46,972 nucleotides of DNA from an uncultured Porphyromonadaceae bacterium (GCA_947178165.1 CAMWXH010000010.1:1-46972), one strand, 5' to 3'. Counted from the first letter of the stretch, positions 10,701-18,652 are shown. Notes: generated by a model from the letters alone, not told the origin. Numbers and translations: made by a program.

Positions 10701-11084
10701 ACTTTCATAACGAAGGTCAACTTTGGAGAAGTCCATTGCATGATAGCCATGATAATCAAAGCCTGATGCATTCTGCACAACCGGAGTAATCCAGATTGCA
10801 GTGAAACCGAGAGCTTTGATATAATCAAGTTTCTCAATAAGACCGGCAAAATCACCTCGCCATGCAGGGTCATTGTTTTTTTTCTGATTTTCTACGCCAT
10901 CCCAGCAAAGAACATTGTTTTTGGGATCACCGTCATAGAAACGGGTAGTCATAGCGAAATAAATCGTTTCGTCGCGGAAGTCAGTACGGTTTGCCTCAAA
11001 ATTTGCGTCTGCATAACTTGCCAACGGTGTTAAAGCACAACCTCCAAGAACCGCCGCTGCGATCCATTTACTGTAAAGTTGCAT
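7713..11084 (-). CDS. secreted multidomain GH13 alpha-amylase with two starch-binding modules
   Basis: This 1123-residue enzyme probably hydrolyses alpha-1,4-glucans outside the cytoplasm. A signal peptide covers about residues 1-26 (ASYA then DANF); an LGGC just before it could instead be a weak lipobox. The GH13 barrel spans about 36-600 with conserved regions DIVLQH (157-162), GFRID with nucleophile D291, FGE with acid/base E335, and VDSHD (463-467). The tail alternates modules: a FN3-associated/chitobiase-C-like domain (702-787), a CBM26-like module (about 794-885), a second FN3-associated domain (894-975) and a second CBM26-like module (about 987-1067). It ends in NLQGVKV...GIYIV...KKIQIR, a type IX sorting-like tail. 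It is divergent from a paralogue at 11388 and has its own terminator. No SusCD pair is present. Confidence 0.94.
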   Translation of the reverse strand: MQLYSKWIAAAVLGGCALTPLASYADANFEANRTDFRDETIYFAMTTRFYDGDPKNNVLCWDGVENQKKNNDPAWRGDFAGLIEKLDYIKALGFTAIWITPVVQNASGFDYHGYHAMDFSKVDLRYESRKEWGSSEDVDFKKLIDEAHAKGIKIILDIVLQHTGNFGENTLCHLFDRDQNIVNQADIESCLIPDEEKLGGLSYWDLPNDGAKTQYSERFKYLKNTDGQNHDNKNYFHHVGTGWNWDLPNRWWGQIAGDCVDLNTENMDVVNYVVSCYEEFIKLGVDGFRIDTTGHIAPLTFNSAFIPKFIEFSETADGKRNRLNGGDTPFYMFGECCSRFGEVIYRGQHVLSSHYYTWKSDPALVNEWKSFTPEWWAGQFVKEGASPLGNMLTCEKDPGTVHNSKNVFMQNGAWHEPDYSQASGFNVIDFPMHYNFTDANQAVNIAKQGDHFYNDASWNVVYVDSHDYAPQPNDNKRFDGGTEQWAENLSMMFTFRGIPCLYYGSEVEFQKGKIIDEGPGLALINSGRAYFGEYLKGTVKASDFGKIEEVSGNVAKTLNGDLSQHIRRLNLIRQAVPALRKGQYTWDGCSANGGWAFKRAYKDSYALVAVNGGATFSNVPAGTYTDLVTGQTYQGGGTITVNAPKNKGQLRVLVKDWTGGKVGEDGKFIYTTSPVAHGGSVSFADPGTTEYYTKEDAPGPAVASVSFSPAGGVFKTETQSVTVKLSDASVSGWYQVAGQSRVNLSPSNRTSTFTVGNGMNYGETVTVNWGATNDEGKEKTGSVTYKKVDPNAVITVYVKAPNGGNIYAWGDQSGKKVEVYGGWPGKAINTGDAVTLGDDTYYGFTMDGLDKVNVIFNNNGQQTSDITGIDGDVYYEYDGGTTATRIENVVTTPQASVTFSPNGGNFSEDVITVTATAKNAVSAWYKIGNGAQQNFSNTAEFKIGEGMSDGDSVTVSWSATNSEGTVKTGNVTFTKSLGGNNDEPDGDFVVYYDNSQTNWGTVKIHYWDGSNNNGWPGVDMKQHSCGHYYFELPAGTTGVVFNNGQGDQTNDVTPVHNNIYKGTGNRNFTSSTHQCSASAVGTIYSDENAPAEIYNLQGVKVTNPGPGIYIVVKGKKSKKIQIR

Positions 11085-11113
11085 AAGTTATTGTTTTAAT
11101 TTAGATAAGCCAA

Positions 11114-11130
11114 ATCCGTTTTTAACGGAT
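11114..11130 (-). promoter_or_regulatory. stem-loop in the leader of the first amylase gene
   Basis: ATCCGTT (11114-11120) and AACGGAT (11124-11130) are perfect complements with a three-base loop, 30 bases upstream of the ATG at 11084 and just downstream of the predicted -7 element. It would sit in the 5' part of the mRNA and might affect stability or initiation. Confidence 0.4.
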
Positions 11131-11145
11131 CTATATATTTGGTGA

Positions 11146-11153
11146 CAAAATTA
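11146..11153 (-). promoter_or_regulatory. candidate -7 promoter element of the first amylase gene
   Basis: TAATTTTG on the minus strand matches TAnnTTTG, 62 bases before the ATG at 11084. The position 20 bases upstream lacks TTTG, so this promoter may need an activator. Confidence 0.5.
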
Positions 11154-11186
11154 ATCTTTTATATGCTTCTTTAACACATCAACACT

Positions 11187-11218
11187 TATGTTTTAAAACA
11201 TATTTATCAAACATGTTT
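11187..11218. promoter_or_regulatory. candidate operator: 16-bp and 10-bp palindromes between the amylase genes
   Basis: TATGTTTTAAAACATA (11187-11202) is a perfect 16-base palindrome and AAACATGTTT (11209-11218) a perfect 10-base one that shares the core half-site. They lie between the two divergent amylase promoters, about 35-70 bases upstream of the minus-strand -7 element and 70-100 upstream of the plus-strand -33 element. Such a position would allow joint control of both genes. The region is AT-rich, so chance palindromes cannot be excluded. The rest of the 303-base gap shows only the promoter elements and the leader stem-loop. Confidence 0.4.
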
Positions 11219-11288
11219 TAATAAACATTTACTATTCAATTACTTATACTTTATTGAATTTACGTTACTTAAAAATTAAAATATTAGC

Positions 11289-11320
11289 TTTGCTTGATAA
11301 CTCCATAATTTATACCTTTG
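11289..11320 (+). promoter_or_regulatory. promoter of the second amylase gene
   Basis: TTTG (11289-11292), exactly 20 bases, then TACCTTTG (11313-11320) is a full match to the Bacteroidetes -33/-7 promoter. Transcription would start near 11326, giving a leader of about 60 bases before the ATG at 11388. Confidence 0.8.
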
Positions 11321-11387
11321 TCGTGAGATAAAATTTTGTTTTAGGTTTTAAGGCTTTCCTTAAATCATTTAGGCTTAACTTAAATTT

Positions 11388-14384
11388 ATGAATCATTTAC
11401 GCAAAATACTTTGCGGCGCTACTATTGCTTCATCTGCAATGGCATCGTTAGCCGCCACGTTTGTAGGCGACCGCACTGACTTCCGCGATGAGACAATCTA
11501 TTTCGCGATGACTACCCGTTTCTATGACGGAGACCCCGACAATAACGTGTATTGCTGGGATGGAATCAAAAACGTGAACGACCCTGAATGGCGCGGTGAT
11601 TTCCAAGGGTTAATCGATAAGCTTGATTATATCAAGGCACTCGGTTTCACTGCCGTATGGATCACCCCGGTTGTAGAGAATGCATCGGGGCTGGATTATC
11701 ATGGCTATCACGCAATGGACTTCGGAAAGATCGACCATCGTTATGTGAAGAAATCGGCTACCGCCGAGGATGCTGATGTTGCGTTCAAGACCCTTATAGA
11801 TGAGGTTCACAAGCGCGACATGAAGCTTATACTTGACATTGTGATCCAGCACACGGGCAACTTTGGTGAAACGAAGCTTGCTCCTATGTTCAAGAAGGAC
11901 TATACAAAGGATTTGGCAAACATCGAGGAGTCGATGATTCCTCTGACCAAGAGCACCGGAGGCATCCTTCCGGATAATTATGCCAAGCTTCAGCCTGCAG
12001 CCCAGTATGCCGCACGTCTGGATAATATGAAGAACACCGACTGGAATAACAATGATATCCATAATTATTACCATCATAAGGCTTGGTTCGATTGGGACGA
12101 TCCCTCTCGCTGGTGGGGACAGATTGCCGGCGACTGCGTTGACCTCAACACAGAGCACCCGGGAGTTTCGCAATATATAGTGGATTGCTACTCACGTCTC
12201 ATAAAAATGGGGCTCGACGGTTTCCGCATCGATACGGCAGGCCATATTCCGCGTCTGGCCTTCAATAAAAACTTCATTCCGCAGTTCATCGCCGCTTCTG
12301 AAACCCCGGAGGCTAAAAAGAACCGCGGCAACAATCCTTTCTTCATGTATGGTGAGGTTTGCGCGCGTTCGATGGAGGTGATCTATCGCGGCGAGAACTA
12401 CAACTGTTCCCCCTGTTACTACACATGGAAAGAGAGCAAGGATTACCCATGGGATAATGATCCTAAATCTTGGGATTCGGTGGTGGCAATTCCGACTCAG
12501 ACCGAGGGTTCGCAGGATTATGAGACCGTGAGCGGACACACCAACTGGGAGTCTTGCCATAAGTCTGCAAAAGATGACCTGGGTCACGCTTCATCTATCC
12601 TGAAGAAGAGCAATAACCATAAGCTTAACGGCAATGAGTATCACGCTCCCGACCATTCTCAACACTCCGGCCTGAATGTGATTGACTTCGCTATGCACTG
12701 GAACTTCAATTCTGCTTCAGGGGCATACGGCGTGCGCACCCAAGATGACCTCTATAATGATGCAACCTATAATGTGGTTTATGTGGATTCTCACGACTAC
12801 GCCCCCGACAGCAACTACCGTTTCAAAGGGGATCAAGGCACCTGGGCAGAGAACCTTTCGCTGATGTTCACTTTCCGTGGCATCCCCTGCCTCTATTATG
12901 GCTCTGAGGTTGAGTTCCAGAAAGGGAAGGATATTGACAAGGGCGCGGTGCTTGCCCTCAAGGAGACCGGGCGCGCCTATTTTGGCGGATATATCGAGGG
13001 TGACGTAAATGTAAAAGACTTTGCTGAATATGACGGAGCCACAGGCAATATGGCCTCCACCCTCTCCTATCCTCTTGCCCTGCACATCCAGCGTCTAAAC
13101 AAGATACGCGCCGCTGTTCCGGCTCTCCGCAAGGGTCAGTATAGCAATGACGGCTGTTCGGGGAAGATGGCTTTCAAACGTCGTTACACCGATGATAAGG
13201 TTGACTCATACGCGCTCGTTACAATATCAGGCGATGCCACTTTCACCGGAGTGTTGAACGGCCGTTATGTTGATGCCGTTACAGGCGATGTGCAGAACGT
13301 TACCGACGGTAAGCTTACAGCCAAATGCTCAGGCAAGGGTAACATCCGGGTATATGTGCTCGACACTGCGAAAACCAAAGCTCCCGGCAAGATAGGTGAT
13401 GATGGCAAATATATCTACTCCACCTCTTCTGTTGCCGGAAATTGGGTGGAATGGCCTGATGAGACAATGCCCGACGAGACATGGACCGTCAAGCCTAACG
13501 GCGGAGGCGGAAGCAATGGGCCTGTTGAAGAGCCGGAAAACCCGATTGCACCTGCTATGGCCGAGGGTGAACAGGCTGTGTTCTTTGAAGCTGACAATGG
13601 CTGGAAAGGGGTGAATGTCTATGTATGGGATGGCGGCAAGAAATATGCCGGCGACTGGTCAGGAACTTCTATGACCTATCTTGGAAACCATATCTATAAG
13701 TGGACTTATACAGGGAGTGGCAAGATTCCTGATAGTGCAGGAGTGATATTCTCTTCAGCCGGTTCACAGACTGCCGACCTTGTTTGGAAGAATGGTGGCT
13801 ACTACACTTTCTCCGGCTATCAGAAAACCATCGAAGGTGCCGGCGAAATCGAAGATGATCCGGTGATTGACCCGGAACCGGGTGAGCCTGTGACTTATAC
13901 GGCTTATTTCGATAACAGTGTCTCTAACTGGAGTCAGGTGAAAGCTTGGGCATGGGATGTAAACAACGGCAATAAGAACTATACCGGCGGAACATGGCCC
14001 GGCCAAGATATCAATTTTGATAACCAGTCAGGATATCATAAATTCTCTTGCACCGTTTCCGATGCCAACCCGAAGATGATGATTATCTTCAACAATGGCT
14101 CCCTAAAGACTGCAGACCTTGATTTCGTGAACAATGGTATCTATACGGTTTCGGGCTTCACAGGTAAAACATACGGAAGCACGGGCATTGCAAATGTGAA
14201 TCTTGACGGAATCAACGTGAGTGCTTACAATGGGCGCCTTCAGATCCTTTCTGACAGAGCCGTCACCTTGACAGTGACACGCGTTGACGGCATGACACTG
14301 AATGTAACCGTTCAGGAAGGTGTCAATACAATAGAGCTTCCCAAGGGACTATATATTGTTGCCGGAAAGAAGGTAATATTATAA
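11388..14384 (+). CDS. secreted GH13 alpha-amylase with two C-terminal starch-binding modules
   Basis: This 998-residue paralogue of the enzyme encoded at 7713-11084 shares its N-terminal TDFRDETIYFAMTTRFYDGDP block. A signal peptide ends near residue 22 (MASLA, AT). The GH13 barrel covers about 30-590 with D150...H155, nucleophile D282 in GFRIDTAGH, acid/base E323 in MYGEVCAR, and H469/D470 in VDSHD. It has an extra segment around residues 341-415 absent from the paralogue. After a glycine/proline-rich linker (about 703-725) come CBM26-like modules at about 730-808 and 836-923, without the FN3-associated spacers. The last 60 residues end in LPKGLYIVAGKKVIL, a variant sorting tail. Substrate specificity within the starch/glycogen/maltooligosaccharide range cannot be read from sequence. 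Confidence 0.94.
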   Translation: MNHLRKILCGATIASSAMASLAATFVGDRTDFRDETIYFAMTTRFYDGDPDNNVYCWDGIKNVNDPEWRGDFQGLIDKLDYIKALGFTAVWITPVVENASGLDYHGYHAMDFGKIDHRYVKKSATAEDADVAFKTLIDEVHKRDMKLILDIVIQHTGNFGETKLAPMFKKDYTKDLANIEESMIPLTKSTGGILPDNYAKLQPAAQYAARLDNMKNTDWNNNDIHNYYHHKAWFDWDDPSRWWGQIAGDCVDLNTEHPGVSQYIVDCYSRLIKMGLDGFRIDTAGHIPRLAFNKNFIPQFIAASETPEAKKNRGNNPFFMYGEVCARSMEVIYRGENYNCSPCYYTWKESKDYPWDNDPKSWDSVVAIPTQTEGSQDYETVSGHTNWESCHKSAKDDLGHASSILKKSNNHKLNGNEYHAPDHSQHSGLNVIDFAMHWNFNSASGAYGVRTQDDLYNDATYNVVYVDSHDYAPDSNYRFKGDQGTWAENLSLMFTFRGIPCLYYGSEVEFQKGKDIDKGAVLALKETGRAYFGGYIEGDVNVKDFAEYDGATGNMASTLSYPLALHIQRLNKIRAAVPALRKGQYSNDGCSGKMAFKRRYTDDKVDSYALVTISGDATFTGVLNGRYVDAVTGDVQNVTDGKLTAKCSGKGNIRVYVLDTAKTKAPGKIGDDGKYIYSTSSVAGNWVEWPDETMPDETWTVKPNGGGGSNGPVEEPENPIAPAMAEGEQAVFFEADNGWKGVNVYVWDGGKKYAGDWSGTSMTYLGNHIYKWTYTGSGKIPDSAGVIFSSAGSQTADLVWKNGGYYTFSGYQKTIEGAGEIEDDPVIDPEPGEPVTYTAYFDNSVSNWSQVKAWAWDVNNGNKNYTGGTWPGQDINFDNQSGYHKFSCTVSDANPKMMIIFNNGSLKTADLDFVNNGIYTVSGFTGKTYGSTGIANVNLDGINVSAYNGRLQILSDRAVTLTVTRVDGMTLNVTVQEGVNTIELPKGLYIVAGKKVIL

Positions 14385-14388
14385 TGCC

Positions 14389-14436
14389 ATTAACCGTTGT
14401 AGGGTCGCGACAGGTCGCGACCCTACAATGGTTAAT
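14389..14436. repeat. near-perfect 23-bp inverted repeat between convergent genes
   Basis: Arms 14389-14411 and 14414-14436 are complementary at 22 of 23 positions, the exception being a G/T wobble, with a two-base loop. The core GTAGGGTCGCGAC resembles the GTAGGGACGCACC core of the cluster at 6481-6560. It starts 5 bases after the amylase stop codon, so it may also stabilise or end that transcript, although no T-run follows. Confidence 0.75.
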
Positions 14437-14441
14437 GTAAA

Positions 14442-14462
14442 CCCCGGGTTACGAACCCGGGG
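14442..14462. repeat. perfect 9-bp GC-rich hairpin overlapping the end of the TPR/HTH gene
   Basis: CCCCGGGTT (14442-14450) pairs with AACCCGGGG (14454-14462) around a three-base loop. The minus-strand stop codon (14449-14451) and the last codons, Asn-Ser-Pro-Gly-Ser, lie inside it. On the minus strand it is followed by TTTACATT, a poor T-run, so a terminator role is uncertain. Confidence 0.6.
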
Positions 14463-16137
14463 AATTCAATTTTCTGAGTGCTTCCTCAAGGGAGGCGCCC
14501 TTGGCAAGAGAGAGTTTCGACCTCAGCCTCCATCGCGCTTGCTTCACCGATTCAGGACGGATCCCCATTGTGGAGGCTATCATCTTGTTATCCATACCGG
14601 TCACTATATATGACGCTAATCTTACATCCGGCTCCGTAATGGCCGGATTTTTCTCTTTTAATCTCACTGCAAATTCAGGATGCACCGATGAAAAGGAGTC
14701 GATAAACGTTTCGCGTTCAGTGCTCTTGGCCTTATGAGTATGGATTGCACTGGCAATCTCGCGCGACTGTGCCGATGCTCCATTGTTATCGTTCATTTCC
14801 ACCACAGCCTTCCCGACGGTAGAGAGTATGCGGTCGGTTTCATCCATTACTATCTGGGTAGCCACAAGCTTTCGGGCAATCTTCTCCTTCTCCGCACTCA
14901 TCTCGCGGCTCTGATGACGAAGCCTCTTGATTCTCTTTCGAACAAAGAAAGCACCGATTCCAATAAGGATAAACAGTCCGAAACCTATGCACACCAATCT
15001 CAGCTGCCATCGGCTCTTTGCAAGCTCCGCTTCCAGACGATGCATGGAGAGGACACGATCGGTCTCGATATCCTTTATGGCTTCAGGTTCATTGGCATTC
15101 CCTATCTCATCGGTGAGTTCCACAGCTTCTATCAATGACTTGTAAGCCTTCAGCGTATCCCCTGAGGCTGACAATGCATCTGCCTGCGCATATAAGGCAA
15201 CCGCATAGTCGTTGGCATTATCATCGGCCAACGCCTTATCAACCGCCATTTTGGCGTGGCTTACGGCCCCTCGTATATCCCCTTCGTTCAACAGAGCATT
15301 CGACATAAAGGTCTCTATAAGCGAATTGCTACGTTCCCCCTTCATTGCATAGAGCGAATCGAGGGCATCTCTGACTTGACCATCTATATAAAGGTTATGA
15401 AGCACATTCTCCATCATCGTCGAGTCACTGCGGATAATCGGATCCTTCCGCATCTCCTCCAAAATTGAAACCCCTTTTACGGTGTCGCGCAAGATAAAGG
15501 AGACTGTGGCAAGATTGAGCCTGTTAAGCGAAGCTATCTTTCCCATACCGTTGGCCCTGCAGAGGGAATCTGCCTCCTCATAGAGTTTAATGGCACTGCG
15601 TGGATCGCGCACATTCTTCATTAGGTTCCCTAAGTTGACAAGTGAATGGGCGGTCATTATGTCATCACCCTTACTTCGGAAATATTCGAGAAGTCCGTTT
15701 AACCTTTCATACTCATCCACATCTCTCCGCTCTCCATCAGGAGCCAGCGCAAGGACACGGTTATATAGATAGGGATTAGACGATGAATCAACTTCTGCAA
15801 GAAGCCTATTTATCCCATCTGCATATCTCTCCTCATCCCCCGTATATATGGAATAATAAGTTGCAAAGTAGGAAATCCTGTCGGCAAGCAATGCTTCCTT
15901 TCCCGAATCACGGCTTATCTTTTTCAGGGAATCTATCCTTAAGCCAATCTCCTCTGCAGGCTCGCGCAAATAGAACATCCTGTCGATCTTCTGAGAGAGC
16001 GAATCGATTTCACTATTCACGGCCGGCCAGCGGAAAGGGGCGCTGTCGGAGCTGTGTGAACAAGATGGAAGAGTGATTGCCAATATCGGCAATAGTCCTA
16101 AAATAAGAATTAACGGGGTTGAAATATACTTTTTCAT
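14449..16137 (-). CDS. predicted membrane-spanning TPR regulator with C-terminal LuxR-like HTH
   Basis: The 562-residue protein has an N-terminal signal/lipoprotein-like segment with a possible lipobox LPSC (C26), helical TPR-like repeats over about residues 40-360, one transmembrane helix at about 380-400, a charged coiled-coil region (about 401-445) and a C-terminal helix-turn-helix at about 500-556 (PDVRLASYIVTGMDNKMIASTMGIRPESVKQARWRLR). This suggests a one-component regulator with TPRs outside the inner membrane and DNA binding in the cytoplasm, an arrangement seen in Bacteroidetes and, as I recall, also in the starch regulator SusR. It is a paralogue of the gene at 33601-35310, convergent with an amylase and divergent from an LRR operon. 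Its target is not known from sequence. Confidence 0.85.
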   Translation of the reverse strand: MKKYISTPLILILGLLPILAITLPSCSHSSDSAPFRWPAVNSEIDSLSQKIDRMFYLREPAEEIGLRIDSLKKISRDSGKEALLADRISYFATYYSIYTGDEERYADGINRLLAEVDSSSNPYLYNRVLALAPDGERRDVDEYERLNGLLEYFRSKGDDIMTAHSLVNLGNLMKNVRDPRSAIKLYEEADSLCRANGMGKIASLNRLNLATVSFILRDTVKGVSILEEMRKDPIIRSDSTMMENVLHNLYIDGQVRDALDSLYAMKGERSNSLIETFMSNALLNEGDIRGAVSHAKMAVDKALADDNANDYAVALYAQADALSASGDTLKAYKSLIEAVELTDEIGNANEPEAIKDIETDRVLSMHRLEAELAKSRWQLRLVCIGFGLFILIGIGAFFVRKRIKRLRHQSREMSAEKEKIARKLVATQIVMDETDRILSTVGKAVVEMNDNNGASAQSREIASAIHTHKAKSTERETFIDSFSSVHPEFAVRLKEKNPAITEPDVRLASYIVTGMDNKMIASTMGIRPESVKQARWRLRSKLSLAKGASLEEALRKLNSPGS

Positions 16138-16141
16138 AACT

Positions 16142-16173
16142 CAAAATTAGGAACAATCTCAATTTTACACAAG
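16142..16173 (-). promoter_or_regulatory. candidate promoter of the TPR/HTH gene, near-leaderless
   Basis: On the minus strand CTTG (16173-16170), 20 bases, then TAATTTTG (16149-16142) fits the -33/-7 pattern with one mismatch. The last G of the -7 element is only 5 bases before the ATG at 16137, so the transcript would begin at or next to the start codon. Confidence 0.5.
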
Positions 16174-16207
16174 ACGAGTTTTAGAATTACCGCGATGAAA
16201 TCCTGCA

Positions 16208-16296
16208 AATAGACTTATAATAGACTGTTTTTATAATAGACTTTAATAGACCCTTTTTGAAAAATATACCATAAGAAAGGCTATTAAGAGTCTATT
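16208..16296. promoter_or_regulatory. array of AATAGACT octamers in the divergent regulator/LRR gap
   Basis: AATAGACT occurs at 16208, 16219 and 16235, AATAGACC at 16245, and the inverse AGTCTATT at 16289. Spacings of 11, 16 and 10 bases put several copies on similar faces of the helix. The array lies 30-150 bases upstream of both divergent genes and looks like a multi-site operator. The neighbouring HTH protein is the obvious candidate ligand by position only. The rest of the 292-base gap is AT-rich. Confidence 0.55.
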
Positions 16297-16343
16297 TGAA
16301 AAAATAGGCCTCTCCTCTCTTATCCCAATTGGATTCTTTAAAA

Positions 16344-16351
16344 TAACTTTG
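16344..16351 (+). promoter_or_regulatory. candidate -7 element of the first LRR gene
   Basis: TAACTTTG matches TAnnTTTG, 78 bases before the ATG at 16430. The expected -33 position reads TTAT, so the promoter looks weak without an activator, consistent with the octamer array just upstream. Confidence 0.45.
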
Positions 16352-16429
16352 CATAGCCTTTCCATTTACAATAATTGCTTAACTAAATAAATTCATATTG
16401 GCACTTTAAGCCATAACATCATTTTCACG

Positions 16430-18619
16430 ATGAAAAAAATTTTATCTCTCGTCGCGGCCGCCATCTTTGCATTCAATGCATCGGCTATGATTTACCAATG
16501 CGACAAATTCAACACGACAAAACAGACATGCCGGCTTATCGGATGGAGTGGAAACCAGCCAACATCGGGCAAACTGCGTCTCCCAGCCTCCTACACCCAC
16601 TCCGATGGTGTAACCTACATCATAACTGCCGTTGAAGAACATGCCCTCGACAATCTTACAGATGTGACTGAGATTACAATACCAGCAGGATACAAGCAGA
16701 TAGGCAATGTAAAGGATACTAATACCGTTAGCGCCACGACCCAAAATTTTAACAATTGCCCCAACCTTAAACTTTTCAAAGTTGAGGATGGAGCCACTAT
16801 CTTCGAAGCCACGGCAGATGGGGCGCTTTACACCAAAAGGAGAAAAGCCCTGCTTAACGTTCCGGCAAAATATGAAACAATCACCGGCTCATTCATTCTG
16901 CCTGATGAGTGCAAATATATCAGCCGAGACGCTTTTGCCGGCAACATCACGATCAAGACTCTTGGCTTGGCAAAGGATGTGGAGATATTTGATAACGGAG
17001 GTCTGAACCGAATGGAGAACCTCAAGGAGTTTCAGCTTATCCCCGCCTCTGAAACAAATCTTTCGCTGAAGTCGGGCATTTTGATATATAGACAGCGGGC
17101 CGTTGCGCTCGCACCTCATTCCGGCCAGATTGTAGCAACCCTCCCGGAAAGCGTGAATGAGATCTCTCCCTATGCTTTTTATAATGTTCAGTCGCTCACA
17201 TCGCTCACTCTCCCCTACTCGCTAAAGAAAATCGGTGACAATGCCTTCGCTCTTTCCGGCCTTCATTCTCTTGCCATTCCATCAGGTGTGGAACAATACG
17301 GGAAAGAGATGGTGGCAAAATGCCCCAATCTCGAAACTGTCAAGTTTGAAAGCCGCCTGCCGATGATCTCAGACAGATTTGCCGAGAATTGCCCGAAACT
17401 TACAAAAATTGAATCCCCCTATCCGATTGTGAAGGTTGGCGAATCTGCTTTTAAAAACTGCCGCGAACTGAAAACGTTCCCTTTCCGAGGGGAGACTGTT
17501 TTCAGTGAGGATTCATCTTTCTATAATACGGGCATTGAAAAGGTGATTTTCGAAGAGTCTCAAATTACCGATCAATTCGCCGGCGAATATCTTTTTGCAT
17601 ACTGCCGGAATCTTACTGAGATTGACCTCTCCCGACTTATAATGGAATATGTGGATGCCGACCTGGCTATCGGGCCCGGATATGCGGCGAATTGCATGCA
17701 GCTTAAGAAAGTTAAATTCGGAGATTACGCCGGATTCTGGCATTACAACACATCCGACCGCCCCACTCCTCCGGCTTTCGGCTATTCATGCGTGGTTGAT
17801 ACCATTTACCTATCCACAACCAGCACTGTTGTCAGCCCTCAGTTCATATATTCTACCTATAACGGTCAACAACATTTCACCCCTAAAGTGTATGCCACTA
17901 CAACCAAGAACTACGGCTACGCCAATGTGCCGAACTCTCTGCCGATCGGCAAGATGTTCTCTGCCGGAAACGGAGCAACTGTCGCTCCGTTGATATATCT
18001 CGACGCATACGTTGTCGCCTCTCCTTCATGGCCTGATTATATTGACTATGTGGTGCCCGATGCAACCTATTTCATTCCCGGAGGAACCTTACACAATTAT
18101 ACGCTCGCAACTGAGAAGGGGAATAAGGTTTATGAAATGTTCGATATCTCTTTCACCAAGACATCTCAAAATGGTATAAAGGTAAAAGCGACCCCACGTT
18201 CGGGTGAAGGGATTGAGAAATTCCCTAAAGTTACTGACTTTGCCGCCATATTCAATGATGAAAAAACAGTATATGCAGGTGAAGATGGCATAATGGAATC
18301 GCCAATCTCGTTGGGGGCCATTTCTAAAGTTAGGCTATCATATAAAGTTGACGGAAATTATTTCCTCACCGATTATCCAAGCTCTCACTGGCTCTCCACT
18401 GGAATAGCATTATCCGAGAATGAAACCACCGCCAAAATGGAGGGGGGAACCATCCATTTCCCCACTACATCAGTATATCATATTTATTCTACCGATGGCA
18501 AGCTCCTCATGTCGGGAGAAGGTGAGCGGGCCGACCTTTCCACCCTCTCAGCAGGAATGGTTATTCTAAAATATTCCTCTTCTGATAACCATTCCGAGAC
18601 ACTTAAAATAAGATTATAA
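16430..18619 (+). CDS. secreted BspA-type leucine-rich repeat protein
   Basis: The 729-residue protein has a signal peptide (residues 1-19, ending NASA) and BspA/LRR_5-type repeats over about residues 60-480, seen as recurring patterns such as ISPYAFYNVQSLTSLTLPYSLKKIGDNAFA. A beta-rich region of unknown type follows, and the end (VYHIYSTDGKLL...GMVILKYS...TLKIRL) is a type IX sorting-like tail. Such proteins are usually surface-exposed and bind host or bacterial partners; no partner is evident here. It is followed after 33 bases by a second LRR gene, so the two are probably co-transcribed. It faces the membrane TPR/HTH regulator. Confidence 0.85.
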   Translation: MKKILSLVAAAIFAFNASAMIYQCDKFNTTKQTCRLIGWSGNQPTSGKLRLPASYTHSDGVTYIITAVEEHALDNLTDVTEITIPAGYKQIGNVKDTNTVSATTQNFNNCPNLKLFKVEDGATIFEATADGALYTKRRKALLNVPAKYETITGSFILPDECKYISRDAFAGNITIKTLGLAKDVEIFDNGGLNRMENLKEFQLIPASETNLSLKSGILIYRQRAVALAPHSGQIVATLPESVNEISPYAFYNVQSLTSLTLPYSLKKIGDNAFALSGLHSLAIPSGVEQYGKEMVAKCPNLETVKFESRLPMISDRFAENCPKLTKIESPYPIVKVGESAFKNCRELKTFPFRGETVFSEDSSFYNTGIEKVIFEESQITDQFAGEYLFAYCRNLTEIDLSRLIMEYVDADLAIGPGYAANCMQLKKVKFGDYAGFWHYNTSDRPTPPAFGYSCVVDTIYLSTTSTVVSPQFIYSTYNGQQHFTPKVYATTTKNYGYANVPNSLPIGKMFSAGNGATVAPLIYLDAYVVASPSWPDYIDYVVPDATYFIPGGTLHNYTLATEKGNKVYEMFDISFTKTSQNGIKVKATPRSGEGIEKFPKVTDFAAIFNDEKTVYAGEDGIMESPISLGAISKVRLSYKVDGNYFLTDYPSSHWLSTGIALSENETTAKMEGGTIHFPTTSVYHIYSTDGKLLMSGEGERADLSTLSAGMVILKYSSSDNHSETLKIRL

Positions 18620-18652
18620 AAGTTTTCAAATCCCAAAATACACAATTTGATT

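Noticed and set aside
11610..12173. A 187-codon minus-strand frame inside the second amylase gene.
   Set aside because: It is fully within the GH13 catalytic coding region and has no own signals.
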